DNA of 64,000 nucleotides from Bacillus sp. FJAT-26390. Its GTDB lineage: Bacteria > Bacillota > Bacilli > Paenibacillales > Paenibacillaceae. Shown in pieces: positions 56,095 through 64,000 of this stretch. The position numbers were made by a program, and so were the translations under genes. Numbering within the stretch: position 1 is the stretch's first letter; every line of letters begins with the position of its first letter. The notes below the pieces were generated by a model. It was not told where the DNA came from and searched no databases. It saw only the letters and a list, made by a program, of their open reading frames with translations. The stretch lies in NCBI RefSeq assembly GCF_001682865.1, contig NZ_MAQX01000001.1, positions 1,617,290 through 1,681,289 on the forward strand. The letters are read 5' to 3'.

Positions 56095-58281
56095 TTATCT
56101 TCCTGAACTTAAGCTATAACGCTTGCCTTCTTCCGTAGTAAAAGAAACGATGTCTCCCGACAACTGCGCATCGATTTTTTTTTGAATATCTCCGCATTTC
56201 TCCATAACCACAACTTCTTCCAACGGCCATGGGTTGACGATTTGACATGTTCTTCCTTTATCGCTTGTAATGTCTACGTAAGTTACGTTTTCATTTGTTA
56301 GTTCGCTCGATACCATGAATGCTCCAACGGCTCTTAAATTTGTAAAGCGGGCGTTTCTATCACGGGGCCAGGTGGGAAATAGCTTGATAACATGCTCATG
56401 GCTTTGCATTAGCATCTCGTTGATTGCCGAAGGTACACCACTGCAGCACTCAATGCCGCCTCCACCGAAGAAAATAAACAGATTCGGATAGCCATGTTTA
56501 AGGCACTGACGACGTAACTCGCGCAGGATGACTTCCGGATCGTATCCGACCCGAGCCGCGGCTGTAAATATTGTCGGAAAACCATTATAATCCGTCCAAC
56601 GGTTCAAAACAGTAATCGTATTTTGGGCTATTTCAAGCAGTTTCGGATCCGAGCCAAGTCCGATCGCTCCGGCAGGCCAGATATGCTGAATGGCCAGCGT
56701 ATTATCATTCCACCAATCTCGCCCTTCTTCCGTTAAGCGAAATATCGTTTTTCCATCGCGCTCGTATGTTGGAAAATTGCTGATATGCTCTAATATATGA
56801 GACCATTTATCCCGCCGGTTCGAATCGAGATTCAATTCATGGGACATATCCAGCAGCCCTTTGAATACCGCCCGAATTAGCGCTAACGAGAGGATCGGAT
56901 TTTTTTCCTCGAGCTCCCGCAACCATTCATCGTTAGGATGTGAGTCCGAAAAAGTGGGGACTTCGTGAATCGCATCACGATATATGACATATCGGTTTTC
57001 TTCGAATGTCAAATAATCCTCCCAGAAATCGGCAACTTCAAGTAGGAACGGATATGCCTCCTGACTCGCATATTGCATATCATAAGAGTAGTAATAACGC
57101 ATCAGCATATTGATTGCGCAATACGCCGCATTGCTTTTTTGCCCCAAAAATAAATGGCCGTTCTCATATTTTATGCTTGCATGTGAAGTGGATAGGGCAG
57201 TCGGTAATCCTTTAGGTCCAATACCGACATCATAATAGATTCCTTTGCAGCCTAAATATTGTTCAGCATACCTACGTCCGTTCGGCATGTATTCCCGCAA
57301 CGGCGTATCGTAGGGTTCGCTCAATTCAATATGATTCGACGAATACACTCCCCACCAAGGGGCTTGGTAATTGTAATTCAAATGATAATCCCCCGCCCAG
57401 GCAGAGGCGTCCGTCGTAATCCAGTTGCCGAACAAACCAGGCGGAAACGCCTTGTTGCGGCTGCAACAAGCCATGATGTAGTGAGAGCCGTACCAATACT
57501 TCTCCAGCACGTCGTCGCCGATTTCAATCTCGGATTTTGCCCAAAACCGGCTCCACCATTGTTTATGTTCTGAACGAAGCATCTCAATTCGGTTTACGTC
57601 CATTAGTCCGGCTCTTCCAACCGACTCTAGCTGATAATCTTCAACATTATGATTCGTTAATACATATGCAACGATATATGTCTTTACTCCCGGCTGTAGC
57701 AGGACTGAACCTCGCCCGCCGCCCAAGCTGCGCATGGCGACCGTACCTTCTGTAGGCCAATCGAGGTCGGCGCCGTTAAACTTTCGAGACACCCAAACAA
57801 CATCGTCCTGCTGCCCCTCTTCCGTCTCGGATTCATTCCCTTGCTGTACCCACAAGTCAACCGAAATCGTTAGGGCATCGCCTTCACATGAAAGCTCAAC
57901 GATTACCGCATTCTCGCCAGCCGAAACCCAATAGTTTATGGATACCGATGTCGCGTCATTATGTAATACCGATGTAACTTCCGCTTCAAGCAACCTCTGT
58001 TCGCTATAATATGAAGCTTTTGCCAACGCAGGCATATGAATATCGATTCCCCCGAGCAAGCAAGGACTGCCGTTCGGATAAATCCGCTTCGCTTTCCAAA
58101 AGTCGGTCTTCGATATCCATAAACGCTGCCGTTCTGGTGATCCACTGATCACTACGCCAACATCACCGTTTCCAATTAAAGGGCCGTCCACAACTTTGTC
58201 CGTAGGTATGTTTTTGGGCGGTTCCGTGAAAATTCCGTTATACTTGGCCATTCGCTCTTTCCATTCAAATTCACTTTTCAA
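56095..58281 (-). CDS. GH95-like glycoside hydrolase
   Basis: A 728-residue enzyme without a signal peptide. An N-terminal beta-domain (DGPLIGNGDVGVVISGSPERQRLWISKTDFWKAKRIYPNG, given by its first and last residues) precedes an (alpha/alpha)6 barrel with GDYHLNYNYQAPWWGVYSSN and CCSGVPSAINEML. This layout matches GH95 alpha-L-fucosidases/galactosidases. The substrate is not certain from sequence alone. The start is TTG 58281 with AGGAG ten bases upstream. It has an operator-overlapped promoter, a cre-like site and a dedicated GntR-LacI-type regulator upstream, and a decayed GH38-like gene downstream. It is likely cytoplasmic and acts on an imported oligosaccharide. Confidence 0.8.
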   Translation of the reverse strand: MKSEFEWKERMAKYNGIFTEPPKNIPTDKVVDGPLIGNGDVGVVISGSPERQRLWISKTDFWKAKRIYPNGSPCLLGGIDIHMPALAKASYYSEQRLLEAEVTSVLHNDATSVSINYWVSAGENAVIVELSCEGDALTISVDLWVQQGNESETEEGQQDDVVWVSRKFNGADLDWPTEGTVAMRSLGGGRGSVLLQPGVKTYIVAYVLTNHNVEDYQLESVGRAGLMDVNRIEMLRSEHKQWWSRFWAKSEIEIGDDVLEKYWYGSHYIMACCSRNKAFPPGLFGNWITTDASAWAGDYHLNYNYQAPWWGVYSSNHIELSEPYDTPLREYMPNGRRYAEQYLGCKGIYYDVGIGPKGLPTALSTSHASIKYENGHLFLGQKSNAAYCAINMLMRYYYSYDMQYASQEAYPFLLEVADFWEDYLTFEENRYVIYRDAIHEVPTFSDSHPNDEWLRELEEKNPILSLALIRAVFKGLLDMSHELNLDSNRRDKWSHILEHISNFPTYERDGKTIFRLTEEGRDWWNDNTLAIQHIWPAGAIGLGSDPKLLEIAQNTITVLNRWTDYNGFPTIFTAAARVGYDPEVILRELRRQCLKHGYPNLFIFFGGGGIECCSGVPSAINEMLMQSHEHVIKLFPTWPRDRNARFTNLRAVGAFMVSSELTNENVTYVDITSDKGRTCQIVNPWPLEEVVVMEKCGDIQKKIDAQLSGDIVSFTTEEGKRYSLSSGR

Positions 58282-58395
58282 CCATCGTCACTCCTGTACA
58301 TGAAATAATAGAATTACCCGCAATATCATTATCAATAAGGAATATTGCGGGCTCGCTCATACCGCTATTTTTCCACTCTGTCTTGGCATCTCTTA

Positions 58396-58409
58396 AGAAA
58401 GCGTTTTAT
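58396..58409 (-). promoter_or_regulatory. cre-like site, GH95-like gene
   Basis: AGAAAGCGTTTTAT fits the cre consensus at 11 of 14 positions. It lies 20 bases downstream of the -10 box at 58430, where CcpA binding would block elongation. Confidence 0.4.
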
Positions 58410-58429
58410 AATTCAGTTCGATAAGTCAG

Positions 58430-58495
58430 ATGTTATAATAATTAGATATCTGTGTCAATAAAAAGTTCATTTAACATCATGTTTATGATACAGAT
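58430..58495 (-). promoter_or_regulatory. Promoter and paired operator half-sites, GH95-like gene
   Basis: On the minus strand TTGACA (58453-58458), 17 bases, TAACAT (58430-58435). Half-sites ATCTGTGTCA (58448-58457, over the -35 box) and TGATACAGAT (58486-58495) are inverted copies of the element at the regulator's own promoter (59778-59802). This implies repression by the regulator at 58641. Confidence 0.7.
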
Positions 58496-58574
58496 TTTAA
58501 TACAATGTTAATCAAATAACAAAGTGGAGAAGTGTAAAAGATATCCAAAACTGAACTAAGGGCTTCTGGTCAAC

Positions 58575-58620
58575 AAAAAGACGACTATTATCCCAGATAT
58601 TTGGAATCACAGTCGTCTTA
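58575..58620 (-). terminator. Terminator of the second GntR-LacI-type regulator
   Basis: On the minus strand AAGACGACT and AGTCGTCTT pair and are followed by TTTTG. It begins 21 bases past the stop at 58641. Confidence 0.75.
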
Positions 58621-58640
58621 ATTTCAATAACCAGCTATAT

Positions 58641-59729
58641 CTAAATCGATTTTACAGATTCCCCAATGTCCATCCTGGATTTGCAAACTTGCCCGATATT
58701 ATATTGTTCTTCTTTTCCATCGATTAAATGGAGCAATAATCTGGCGGCACACTGTCCCATTTCATAGAAGGGTTGCGAAATACCCGTTACATTGAAATTA
58801 ATTTTCCGGTTTAAATTGGAAGCATCATACGTTACAAGCGATACATCCTCGGGAATGCTATATTTTAGTTTTTGGAAAGAATGAATAACCGCTTCCCCAA
58901 TCTGATCATTCGCTGTCAATACAGCCGTAAAATTCAATTGTTTCATTTTCTGCTCAAATACGTCACAATACCAATTAAATTCGTCCGAAAAATCTTCCAT
59001 TCTTGTTGGTATAATCACATCAAATTGCTCGGAATATTCTAAATCAGAATCGATAATGGCTTGTTTAAATCCTACTAACCGTTCATTCATTGTACTTATG
59101 TTCGAATTACGGATAAATAATATACGACGATGGCCATGATTGATTAACAACTTCGTTAAATGATATGCCCCGGTAATATTATCGCTTGTTACATACGGGA
59201 TATTGCTGTTATATACTGTTCGATCTAAGCATACAACTTTAATTCCATTATCTTGAAGGAGGGTGAAGATTCGATTATTGATATCTTCATGTCCATGACT
59301 CAAAATCGGACATAAAATGACTCCTTTGACTTTTCTCGCTACCGCTCCTTTTGCAAGCACTTCCAACTTCTCCAAATTTCGATCATTACTTGAACTTATC
59401 AGTTGATATTCTTGTAAATATAATACATCTTCAATTCCTCTCAATGCGGCCGACCAAAGCGGATTTTCAATGCCAAAAACGAAAGCAGCCACCAGATGAG
59501 TGCTGCCTTGAACAGTGAGCTTCCTTTTATCCATGAAAGTGCCTCTTCGGGTATCCCGGATTAGCCACCCTTCTTCCACTAATTCTTTGATGGCTTTCTC
59601 CACCGTATTCACACTGGATTCGTAGTATTCGGAAAAATCTCTGCTGGAGGGCAGTCTAAGGCCTTCCGCCCACTCCCCATCCATTAGTCTTCTAAGAATG
59701 TCTTGTTTAAGAATAATGTACTTAGCCAC
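58641..59729 (-). CDS. GntR-LacI-type transcriptional regulator
   Basis: A 362-residue repressor. Residues 1-70 form a GntR winged helix (EGLRLPSSRDFSEYYESSVNTVEKAIKELVEEGWLI, given by its first and last residues, and RRGTFM). The rest is a LacI-type sugar sensor (HLVAAFVFGIENPLWSAALRGIED; GVILCPILSHGHED; GHRRILFIRNSN; IPEDVSLVTYDASN). I start it at GTG 59729 (VAKYIILK): GGGAG lies nine bases upstream and the predicted -10 box lies at 59758-59763, so the longer frame to 59759 would start inside the promoter. Palindromic operators here and at 58448-58495 suggest it controls itself and the GH95-like gene. Confidence 0.9.
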   Translation of the reverse strand: MAKYIILKQDILRRLMDGEWAEGLRLPSSRDFSEYYESSVNTVEKAIKELVEEGWLIRDTRRGTFMDKRKLTVQGSTHLVAAFVFGIENPLWSAALRGIEDVLYLQEYQLISSSNDRNLEKLEVLAKGAVARKVKGVILCPILSHGHEDINNRIFTLLQDNGIKVVCLDRTVYNSNIPYVTSDNITGAYHLTKLLINHGHRRILFIRNSNISTMNERLVGFKQAIIDSDLEYSEQFDVIIPTRMEDFSDEFNWYCDVFEQKMKQLNFTAVLTANDQIGEAVIHSFQKLKYSIPEDVSLVTYDASNLNRKINFNVTGISQPFYEMGQCAARLLLHLIDGKEEQYNIGQVCKSRMDIGESVKSI

Positions 59730-59757
59730 AAAATGAAATCTCCCTGTTTTTATTACC

Positions 59758-59802
59758 ACATTAACTTTTCGCTATCGCTGTGTCAAGTTTTTTGATACAG
59801 AT
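59758..59802 (-). promoter_or_regulatory. Promoter and operator of the second regulator
   Basis: On the minus strand TTGACA (59781-59786), 17 bases, TAATGT (59758-59763). The -35 box is within an inverted repeat, CTGTGTCA (59778-59785) and TGATACAG (59793-59800) spaced by seven bases. The element recurs at the GH95-like promoter. Confidence 0.7.
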
Positions 59803-60622
59803 TATACAAGTACCTCTTTTTCTGACTACAAGTCTAAGCAAGGACAATTGACCAACGACGAGATTCCCTAACTACTACCAGATAAGTCGCTCGAGGAGCT
59901 AGCAGAGGCAGTCCGTCTCATCAGCCACTGTCCCCGAAGTAACTAAAATGGATATAGCTTATGAAGCCTTCCTGGATGAACTGTCGCACATGGTTTGAAA
60001 ACCATCACCGAAAAAAATCCACTTCTTACATCTATATCTATTAATGTTTTTTCTCATACAATTCATTCATAAAGTTTCCGGCACTGATTATCCCTTCTTT
60101 TGCTTCCTCCAAAGAGGAATAAAAACAAGCCAGTTGTGAAACATGGAAGGCCAAGATGCCGAAGCACCGTACGATCGATTAAGAAACGATGAATTAAAGG
60201 TGCTTGTTGGCCTTATCGGAGCGCCAGGGAATAAGGGCGGACCATTCATTCGCCCCTCCAAGTTGAAATCCCCCCCTTCAGAAGTTCAAACTAAATTTGA
60301 TAAACCGGAAGAGTTCATCGGCTCAAAAAATTGACCAATAAGGATGAATGGGTACAAAATCCTTTTGTGGACTTAAATAATAACCACCTTGTTTAACATA
60401 GATAGATCGCTCCTTTCAGCTTTTCTGCCCCAAATTTTACTTGAAATGCCATCTAATTTCTAGGTAAACTTTTTATATAATCAATTTTATTGATATTTAC
60501 GTTATTCAGCCAATTAACTCAACGAGGCTGCCGATTTATGCCGGCAGCCTCGTTCTGGTGATAGTTAAGCTATTGTGTCCCGTTATCGTAATGACTAAGG
60601 CAGGCTACTTACAAGGCCACGT

Positions 60623-60750
60623 TGTACTTTTGAATAGTCGTAAAAATTAACGACAGCTCCATGTTGACCAATCCAAACAACTCTGAAGATGAAAATGTCG
60701 TATTGTCTTGCACTGGATGCTATCGCATACTTGCTACAGTGCAGGAAATG
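60623..60750 (-). repeat. Remnant related to 38535-38756
   Basis: It shares the blocks TGTACTTTTGAATAGTCG and TTGACCAATCCAAACAACTC and the CTGGATGC/CGCATACTTGCT stretch with 38535-38756, with an internal deletion. It is part of a gene-poor stretch (59830-60850) in which I see only broken frames; an open frame at 60143-60334 on the plus strand has no support. Confidence 0.55.
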
Positions 60751-60856
60751 CTTCTAGCTCGTAATGCATCTTGTAACGATTGAAAAGCCGAAGACTCTTT
60801 TCGTATCGGCTTTGAGGATTATCACCACCTTATAGCACAATGGGATTATTGCTTAA

Positions 60857-60895
60857 AGGGCTGTCACAAAGGTCTATTACCTTTGTGACAGCCCT
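60857..60895 (-). terminator. Terminator of the GxGYxYP gene
   Basis: GGGCTGTCACAAAGG and CCTTTGTGACAGCCC form a perfect 15-bp stem with a seven-base loop, 36 bases past the stop codon. The T tract on the minus strand is short (TTTAAG). Confidence 0.75.
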
Positions 60896-60930
60896 CACTA
60901 ATTACTAAGAACAATAATTATTTCTCAAAC

Positions 60931-62967
60931 TTATTTGGACAATCCATAAGCTTTTCTGACGAGTGAAAAATATTCATCAGCCTTAACGATTTTGTATTCT
61001 GGCCCAAGAGATTCTGTGATAGCTAAAACATCCGTTGGTGTCATACTCCAAGCGTTGATCCCAATCGAAATAAACTTTGAAGATTTTCCATCCCAATCTT
61101 TTTTCACTTCAGACAATAAATTTTTACCGTCCTGGATAGTTGAGATACCCCGCATGATAGATACAGGAAGACTCCCGTTCATGATCTTAATATCGTCTTT
61201 ATCTTCCCCTGCCAAGAAAAGGCCAGGGAGTTTGTAATTTTTTTCATACGCTGCTGCCGTCGACTCGCTGAGTGGAATGTCTTTTCCAAGTTCCCTATTC
61301 AGCACATAAGGGTACGACATGTCGGTTTTTTTAAGATACGAATAAGATTGTTTCAGGTATTCCGAGAATGTCTCCTTCGGCCAGACATGTGGATTGAAGT
61401 AGCTCGCTCCAGACGGTCCTGCGATAAGCAGATCATTTTTCGTTGCAGTTGCACGGTAATGATTCAGAATGGCAGGAGCTGCATCATACAAAAGCGGACT
61501 TGAGGTCCAGTTAATTGGCACTTTGCCTCGAGCGGGATCATCCCATAAGTTACGCATATGATTCTGGTCGTATTGCAAGTTGTCACCTTCGCCAAAGGTA
61601 TAGGTCACGTAAATTTTATTCTCCAGCTTAGGATCAACTTGTTTTGGTGTTGGTTCTTGTTTTACTTTTGTTCCTGAAAATACGGTCATGTTATGAAACC
61701 AGTCAGAAGGTAATACATAAACGCTATGTCGAGATGTTAGTTCGAGACCAGCGACCTCGCCTTCGAAATCATTGTCGAACCACCCCATATAAGGTGTCCC
61801 TGGCTTTACGTCGGAAAGAATCTTCTCAAAAAGCGCCTTTTCTTCTGGTATACTGGTTGACAGCCAGAAGACCATCGCTTTGTTTGCTACGGCATAATCA
61901 CGTAGAAAACCAAAAGGTTCCTTCTCCTCGGATGAAAGTGGTTTAGTACTGCTTGCAGATACTTTGTATTGGTTCCACATTTCAATAGATACTGTTAATT
62001 GCTTCGTATTTGCACTAGGTTTAAATTCGTATACAAAGTAATTACCGTGATCTACGAAGCGGTGATCGCTTCCAGGTAAAAATTTGGAGTTATGTCGGTC
62101 ATAGAGAAAGGCTTCTTCCTCGGTGGTACCCGTTTTAAAATCTGAGATGACCTGTCCGTCTGCCTTCACAGTCACTTGATGAACTGCTGGCCCCCAGCCA
62201 TCCTGAGGAAAGGCATCATCGAAGCGGAGATATACTGCCTCTTTTCCCAAATATGAAGACAAATCAAATTCATATGTTTTCCGATTGCTTCCATCACGTA
62301 TTTGTTCCTTTTCGATAGCAATCGTTTGGAACAATTCAGAATTTCCTGGCGGGATCGGGATGGATGTGTCCGGACTCAATCCGACCAACATTCTCTGAGT
62401 CGTTTGGCTCCAGAGATTCTCATATTGCCAATTGTACGCGTCCATACGATTTTTAAATTTGCCCTGTAAATCTTCTAGTACCGTCAGGTGATATGGTGCT
62501 GCAGTTAATTGTTGTGCAAGTTCAGGACTCGCGACAACGGCATCTTTTAGTCCTGCAAGTGTAGTTGCCACATTAATCGAATCCGGTATATTAGGATCAT
62601 AAACAATAACGCCTTTAACCTCTTTTACATATTTCTTGAGAACATCCATAGCATTGTCATGTTGCTTATAAGGAACCTTTAAATCTTTCAGCCAAGGGTC
62701 AACTTTATTCTGAATCACATAAATTCGTGGTTGTTCCCTGTTAATAATTCCTTCAAGGGTCGTCAGAAGCAATTTAATATCCCCTGATGCCTCATACACA
62801 TTGGCAACATCCAAATGTTTAGCTTGACCGAAGTTTGGAAGCGCTTGATTTTTAGGCCATTTTAACGAATTCCCTTCCGTTGAAGCATCAGTAGCAGCAA
62901 ATGCACTAACCGATAACACTATTGTAAAGACTAAGGTAATACACAAAACGGCAAACTTACGAATCAT
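60931..62967 (-). CDS. Secreted GxGYxYP-domain protein (putative glycosidase)
   Basis: A 678-residue exported protein. The signal peptide (IRKFAVLCITLVFTIVLSVSAFA) is cleaved near residue 23 and has no lipobox. The N-terminal GxGYxYP_N region (ANVYEASGDIKLLLTTLEGIINREQPRIYVI) and a beta-sandwich insert (about 210-320, YEFDLSSYLGKEAVYLRFDD) precede the GxGYxYP_C region (YVTYTFGEGDNLQYDQNHMRNLWDD; LIAGPSGASYFNPHVWP). The family is predicted to be a glycoside hydrolase, but I do not know of a defined activity. ATG 62967 is chosen because AAAGGAGAA is 9-11 bases upstream; two earlier ATGs are badly spaced. It is a single-gene unit with a promoter at 63083-63112. Confidence 0.85.
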   Translation of the reverse strand: MIRKFAVLCITLVFTIVLSVSAFAATDASTEGNSLKWPKNQALPNFGQAKHLDVANVYEASGDIKLLLTTLEGIINREQPRIYVIQNKVDPWLKDLKVPYKQHDNAMDVLKKYVKEVKGVIVYDPNIPDSINVATTLAGLKDAVVASPELAQQLTAAPYHLTVLEDLQGKFKNRMDAYNWQYENLWSQTTQRMLVGLSPDTSIPIPPGNSELFQTIAIEKEQIRDGSNRKTYEFDLSSYLGKEAVYLRFDDAFPQDGWGPAVHQVTVKADGQVISDFKTGTTEEEAFLYDRHNSKFLPGSDHRFVDHGNYFVYEFKPSANTKQLTVSIEMWNQYKVSASSTKPLSSEEKEPFGFLRDYAVANKAMVFWLSTSIPEEKALFEKILSDVKPGTPYMGWFDNDFEGEVAGLELTSRHSVYVLPSDWFHNMTVFSGTKVKQEPTPKQVDPKLENKIYVTYTFGEGDNLQYDQNHMRNLWDDPARGKVPINWTSSPLLYDAAPAILNHYRATATKNDLLIAGPSGASYFNPHVWPKETFSEYLKQSYSYLKKTDMSYPYVLNRELGKDIPLSESTAAAYEKNYKLPGLFLAGEDKDDIKIMNGSLPVSIMRGISTIQDGKNLLSEVKKDWDGKSSKFISIGINAWSMTPTDVLAITESLGPEYKIVKADEYFSLVRKAYGLSK

Positions 62968-63082
62968 AATTTTCATTTCTCCTTTTAATTGTGATGTGAT
63001 GCAACAGAACAATCAGCGTTCTCTTCTTATACACCCCTCCTTCAGAAACAAGAAAAATAGGACTCATCTATATGTTAAATAT

Positions 63083-63112
63083 ATTGTATATAAACTTCAA
63101 CACCTTTGACAA
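63083..63112 (-). promoter_or_regulatory. Candidate promoter of the GxGYxYP gene
   Basis: On the minus strand TTGTCA (63107-63112), 18 bases, TACAAT (63083-63088), about 115 bases before the start codon. The interval to 63430 shows nothing else that I can support except a weak hairpin near 63372-63412. Confidence 0.5.
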
Positions 63113-63431
63113 ACGTTCCTAAAATTCTACATTCAATTACATAAAACGACGTTTTTTTTCGAAAATAACACATGTTTTGTTGGTTTCCAATTTGAGTTTG
63201 TTTCATTTCCGAATTTGAAAATACGAAATCACCCTGCACTAAAAATATATTGAATATATATTTACTCGATTCATTTATTACTCATAGCGACAGCCTCATG
63301 CAGGATGTGAAATAGTAATTCAGAACACCAGCACTTAGAAAAAGAGAGACACTATAGTTATAAAACAAATATAGAATGCCTGGACCCTTAAAGGATGCAA
63401 GCATTCTATTAATAATACCTTTTGATACCGT

Positions 63432-63645
63432 TTAATCTCCTATATTCTCAAATTGCACATAACATAGACGAGCTCGTTCAACAAATAATGGCAACCGGTG
63501 TCCGGTTTCTGCACCAATTGGCACGTGACATCCACCATTTAGTACCCCGAGAAATGCTCTCTCCGTAGTTACCTCCAACGCTGTTTGTGGATCATTATAC
63601 AAGTCCAGTAACTTCCTTAATTCAGTATCGTCATACTCCCTATCT
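63432..63645 (-). pseudogene. hemC: HemC (porphobilinogen deaminase) C-terminal remnant
   Basis: A broken open stretch of about 70 codons encodes KLLDLYNDPQTALEVTTERA, then FLGVLNGGCHVPIGAE, and stops at 63432. The GGC-x-VPIGA motif carries the cofactor-binding cysteine of hydroxymethylbilane synthase. Only about the last fifth of the gene remains, and the sequence after PIGAE does not follow the usual HemC end. It cannot make an enzyme. Confidence 0.7.
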
Positions 63646-63839
63646 TTCTATTAATCCCCACTACAGGCAATACATGCAATTTATTTGAACAACTTATTAT
63701 AACGATTAAAGTCTGCCCATTATATCAACAAAATCAGCAGCTAGTTACTTACCGGCTGCTGTTCTGATGTGTTGTCTTTATCTATCGTTCAATTAGAACG
63801 GCATCCATTATTAAACCAAATCCATCAATAGATATCTTT

Positions 63840-64000
63840 TCAAACATCCGCTTTATCGGATACGCTCAATTTCTGTTCCAGCATTCCGGATCTACGACGC
63901 AGGGATAAGGAATAACTAGCTGGGATGAGTCCTAGTGCAACGCCAACCCCACCAATCCAACCGGCTGCTGTAAGAGAGATGTTTTCTACGATGACGCCCC
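63840..64000 (-). CDS. MFS-type transporter, C-terminal end (runs off the window)
   Basis: The last 52 codons of a minus-strand gene that continues beyond the window. It ends with a hydrophobic helix (NISLTAAGWIGGVGVALGLI), a short basic stretch (SLRRRSG) and a hydrophilic tail to TGA 63840-63842. This is the usual end of an MFS efflux protein. The family call is tentative because most of the gene is outside. Confidence 0.5.
   Translation of the reverse strand, partial: GVIVENISLTAAGWIGGVGVALGLIPASYSLSLRRRSGMLEQKLSVSDKADV

Noticed and set aside
60143..60334. Open frame of 63 codons on the plus strand
   Set aside because: No ribosome binding site of note, no recognisable motif and composition unlike neighbouring genes; it lies in a remnant-rich stretch.

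Overview
The window looks like chromosomal DNA of an endospore-forming, SLH-bearing Bacillota, most like Paenibacillus or a close relative. The evidence is a GerA-type germinant receptor operon, two very large SLH-anchored surface enzymes, YesM/YesN-type two-component pairs beside ATPase-less carbohydrate ABC transporters, and the DUF5696 / NHL-YIP1 gene pair that I associate with Paenibacillaceae.

Positions 1-25,000 (all genes on the minus strand) form a probable alpha-mannan / alpha-1,6-mannoside locus. One operon (24842 to 9227) encodes a GH125 exo-alpha-mannosidase, a lipoprotein solute-binding protein, a 939-residue secreted solute-binding protein with extra N-terminal domains, a permease pair, an NHL-TPR-YIP1 membrane protein, a DUF5696 secreted protein, a second permease pair and a GH76 endo-mannanase lipoprotein. 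A GntR-LacI-type regulator (7959-9101) follows. A second operon (7587 to beyond 1) encodes a permease pair, a histidine kinase, an AraC-type response regulator, a solute-binding lipoprotein, a decayed GH125 paralogue and the start of another glycosidase-like gene. The two operon promoters share an identical 15-bp palindrome-like site over the -35 box, and a weaker version lies at the regulator's own promoter, so I infer one regulon. A cre-like site lies downstream of the GH125 promoter.

Positions 25,000-38,200 (minus strand) form a xylan/aldouronate-type operon: LplB- and LplC-like permeases, a solute-binding lipoprotein, a 2088-residue GH10 xylanase with nine FN3 domains, a CBM96-like domain and three SLH domains, then a histidine kinase and a response regulator.

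Positions 38,200-64,000 are mixed accessory DNA with many gene remnants: RNase J, L,D-transpeptidase, IS3 and IS110 transposases, a GH38/DUF5054-like N-terminus, HemC, and a repeat present in two good copies with a related third piece. Intact genes among them are a Gln-rich coiled-coil protein, a glycine-zipper protein, MarR and GNAT genes, a Fur-controlled iron-siderophore binding lipoprotein, an SDR oxidoreductase, the gerA-type operon, a GH95-like glycosidase with its own GntR-LacI-type regulator and operators, and a secreted GxGYxYP protein. A surface SLH metallophosphoesterase is split by one in-frame stop. No rRNA, tRNA or CRISPR array was seen. No ABC ATPase gene is present, so the sugar importers presumably share an MsmX-type ATPase encoded elsewhere.
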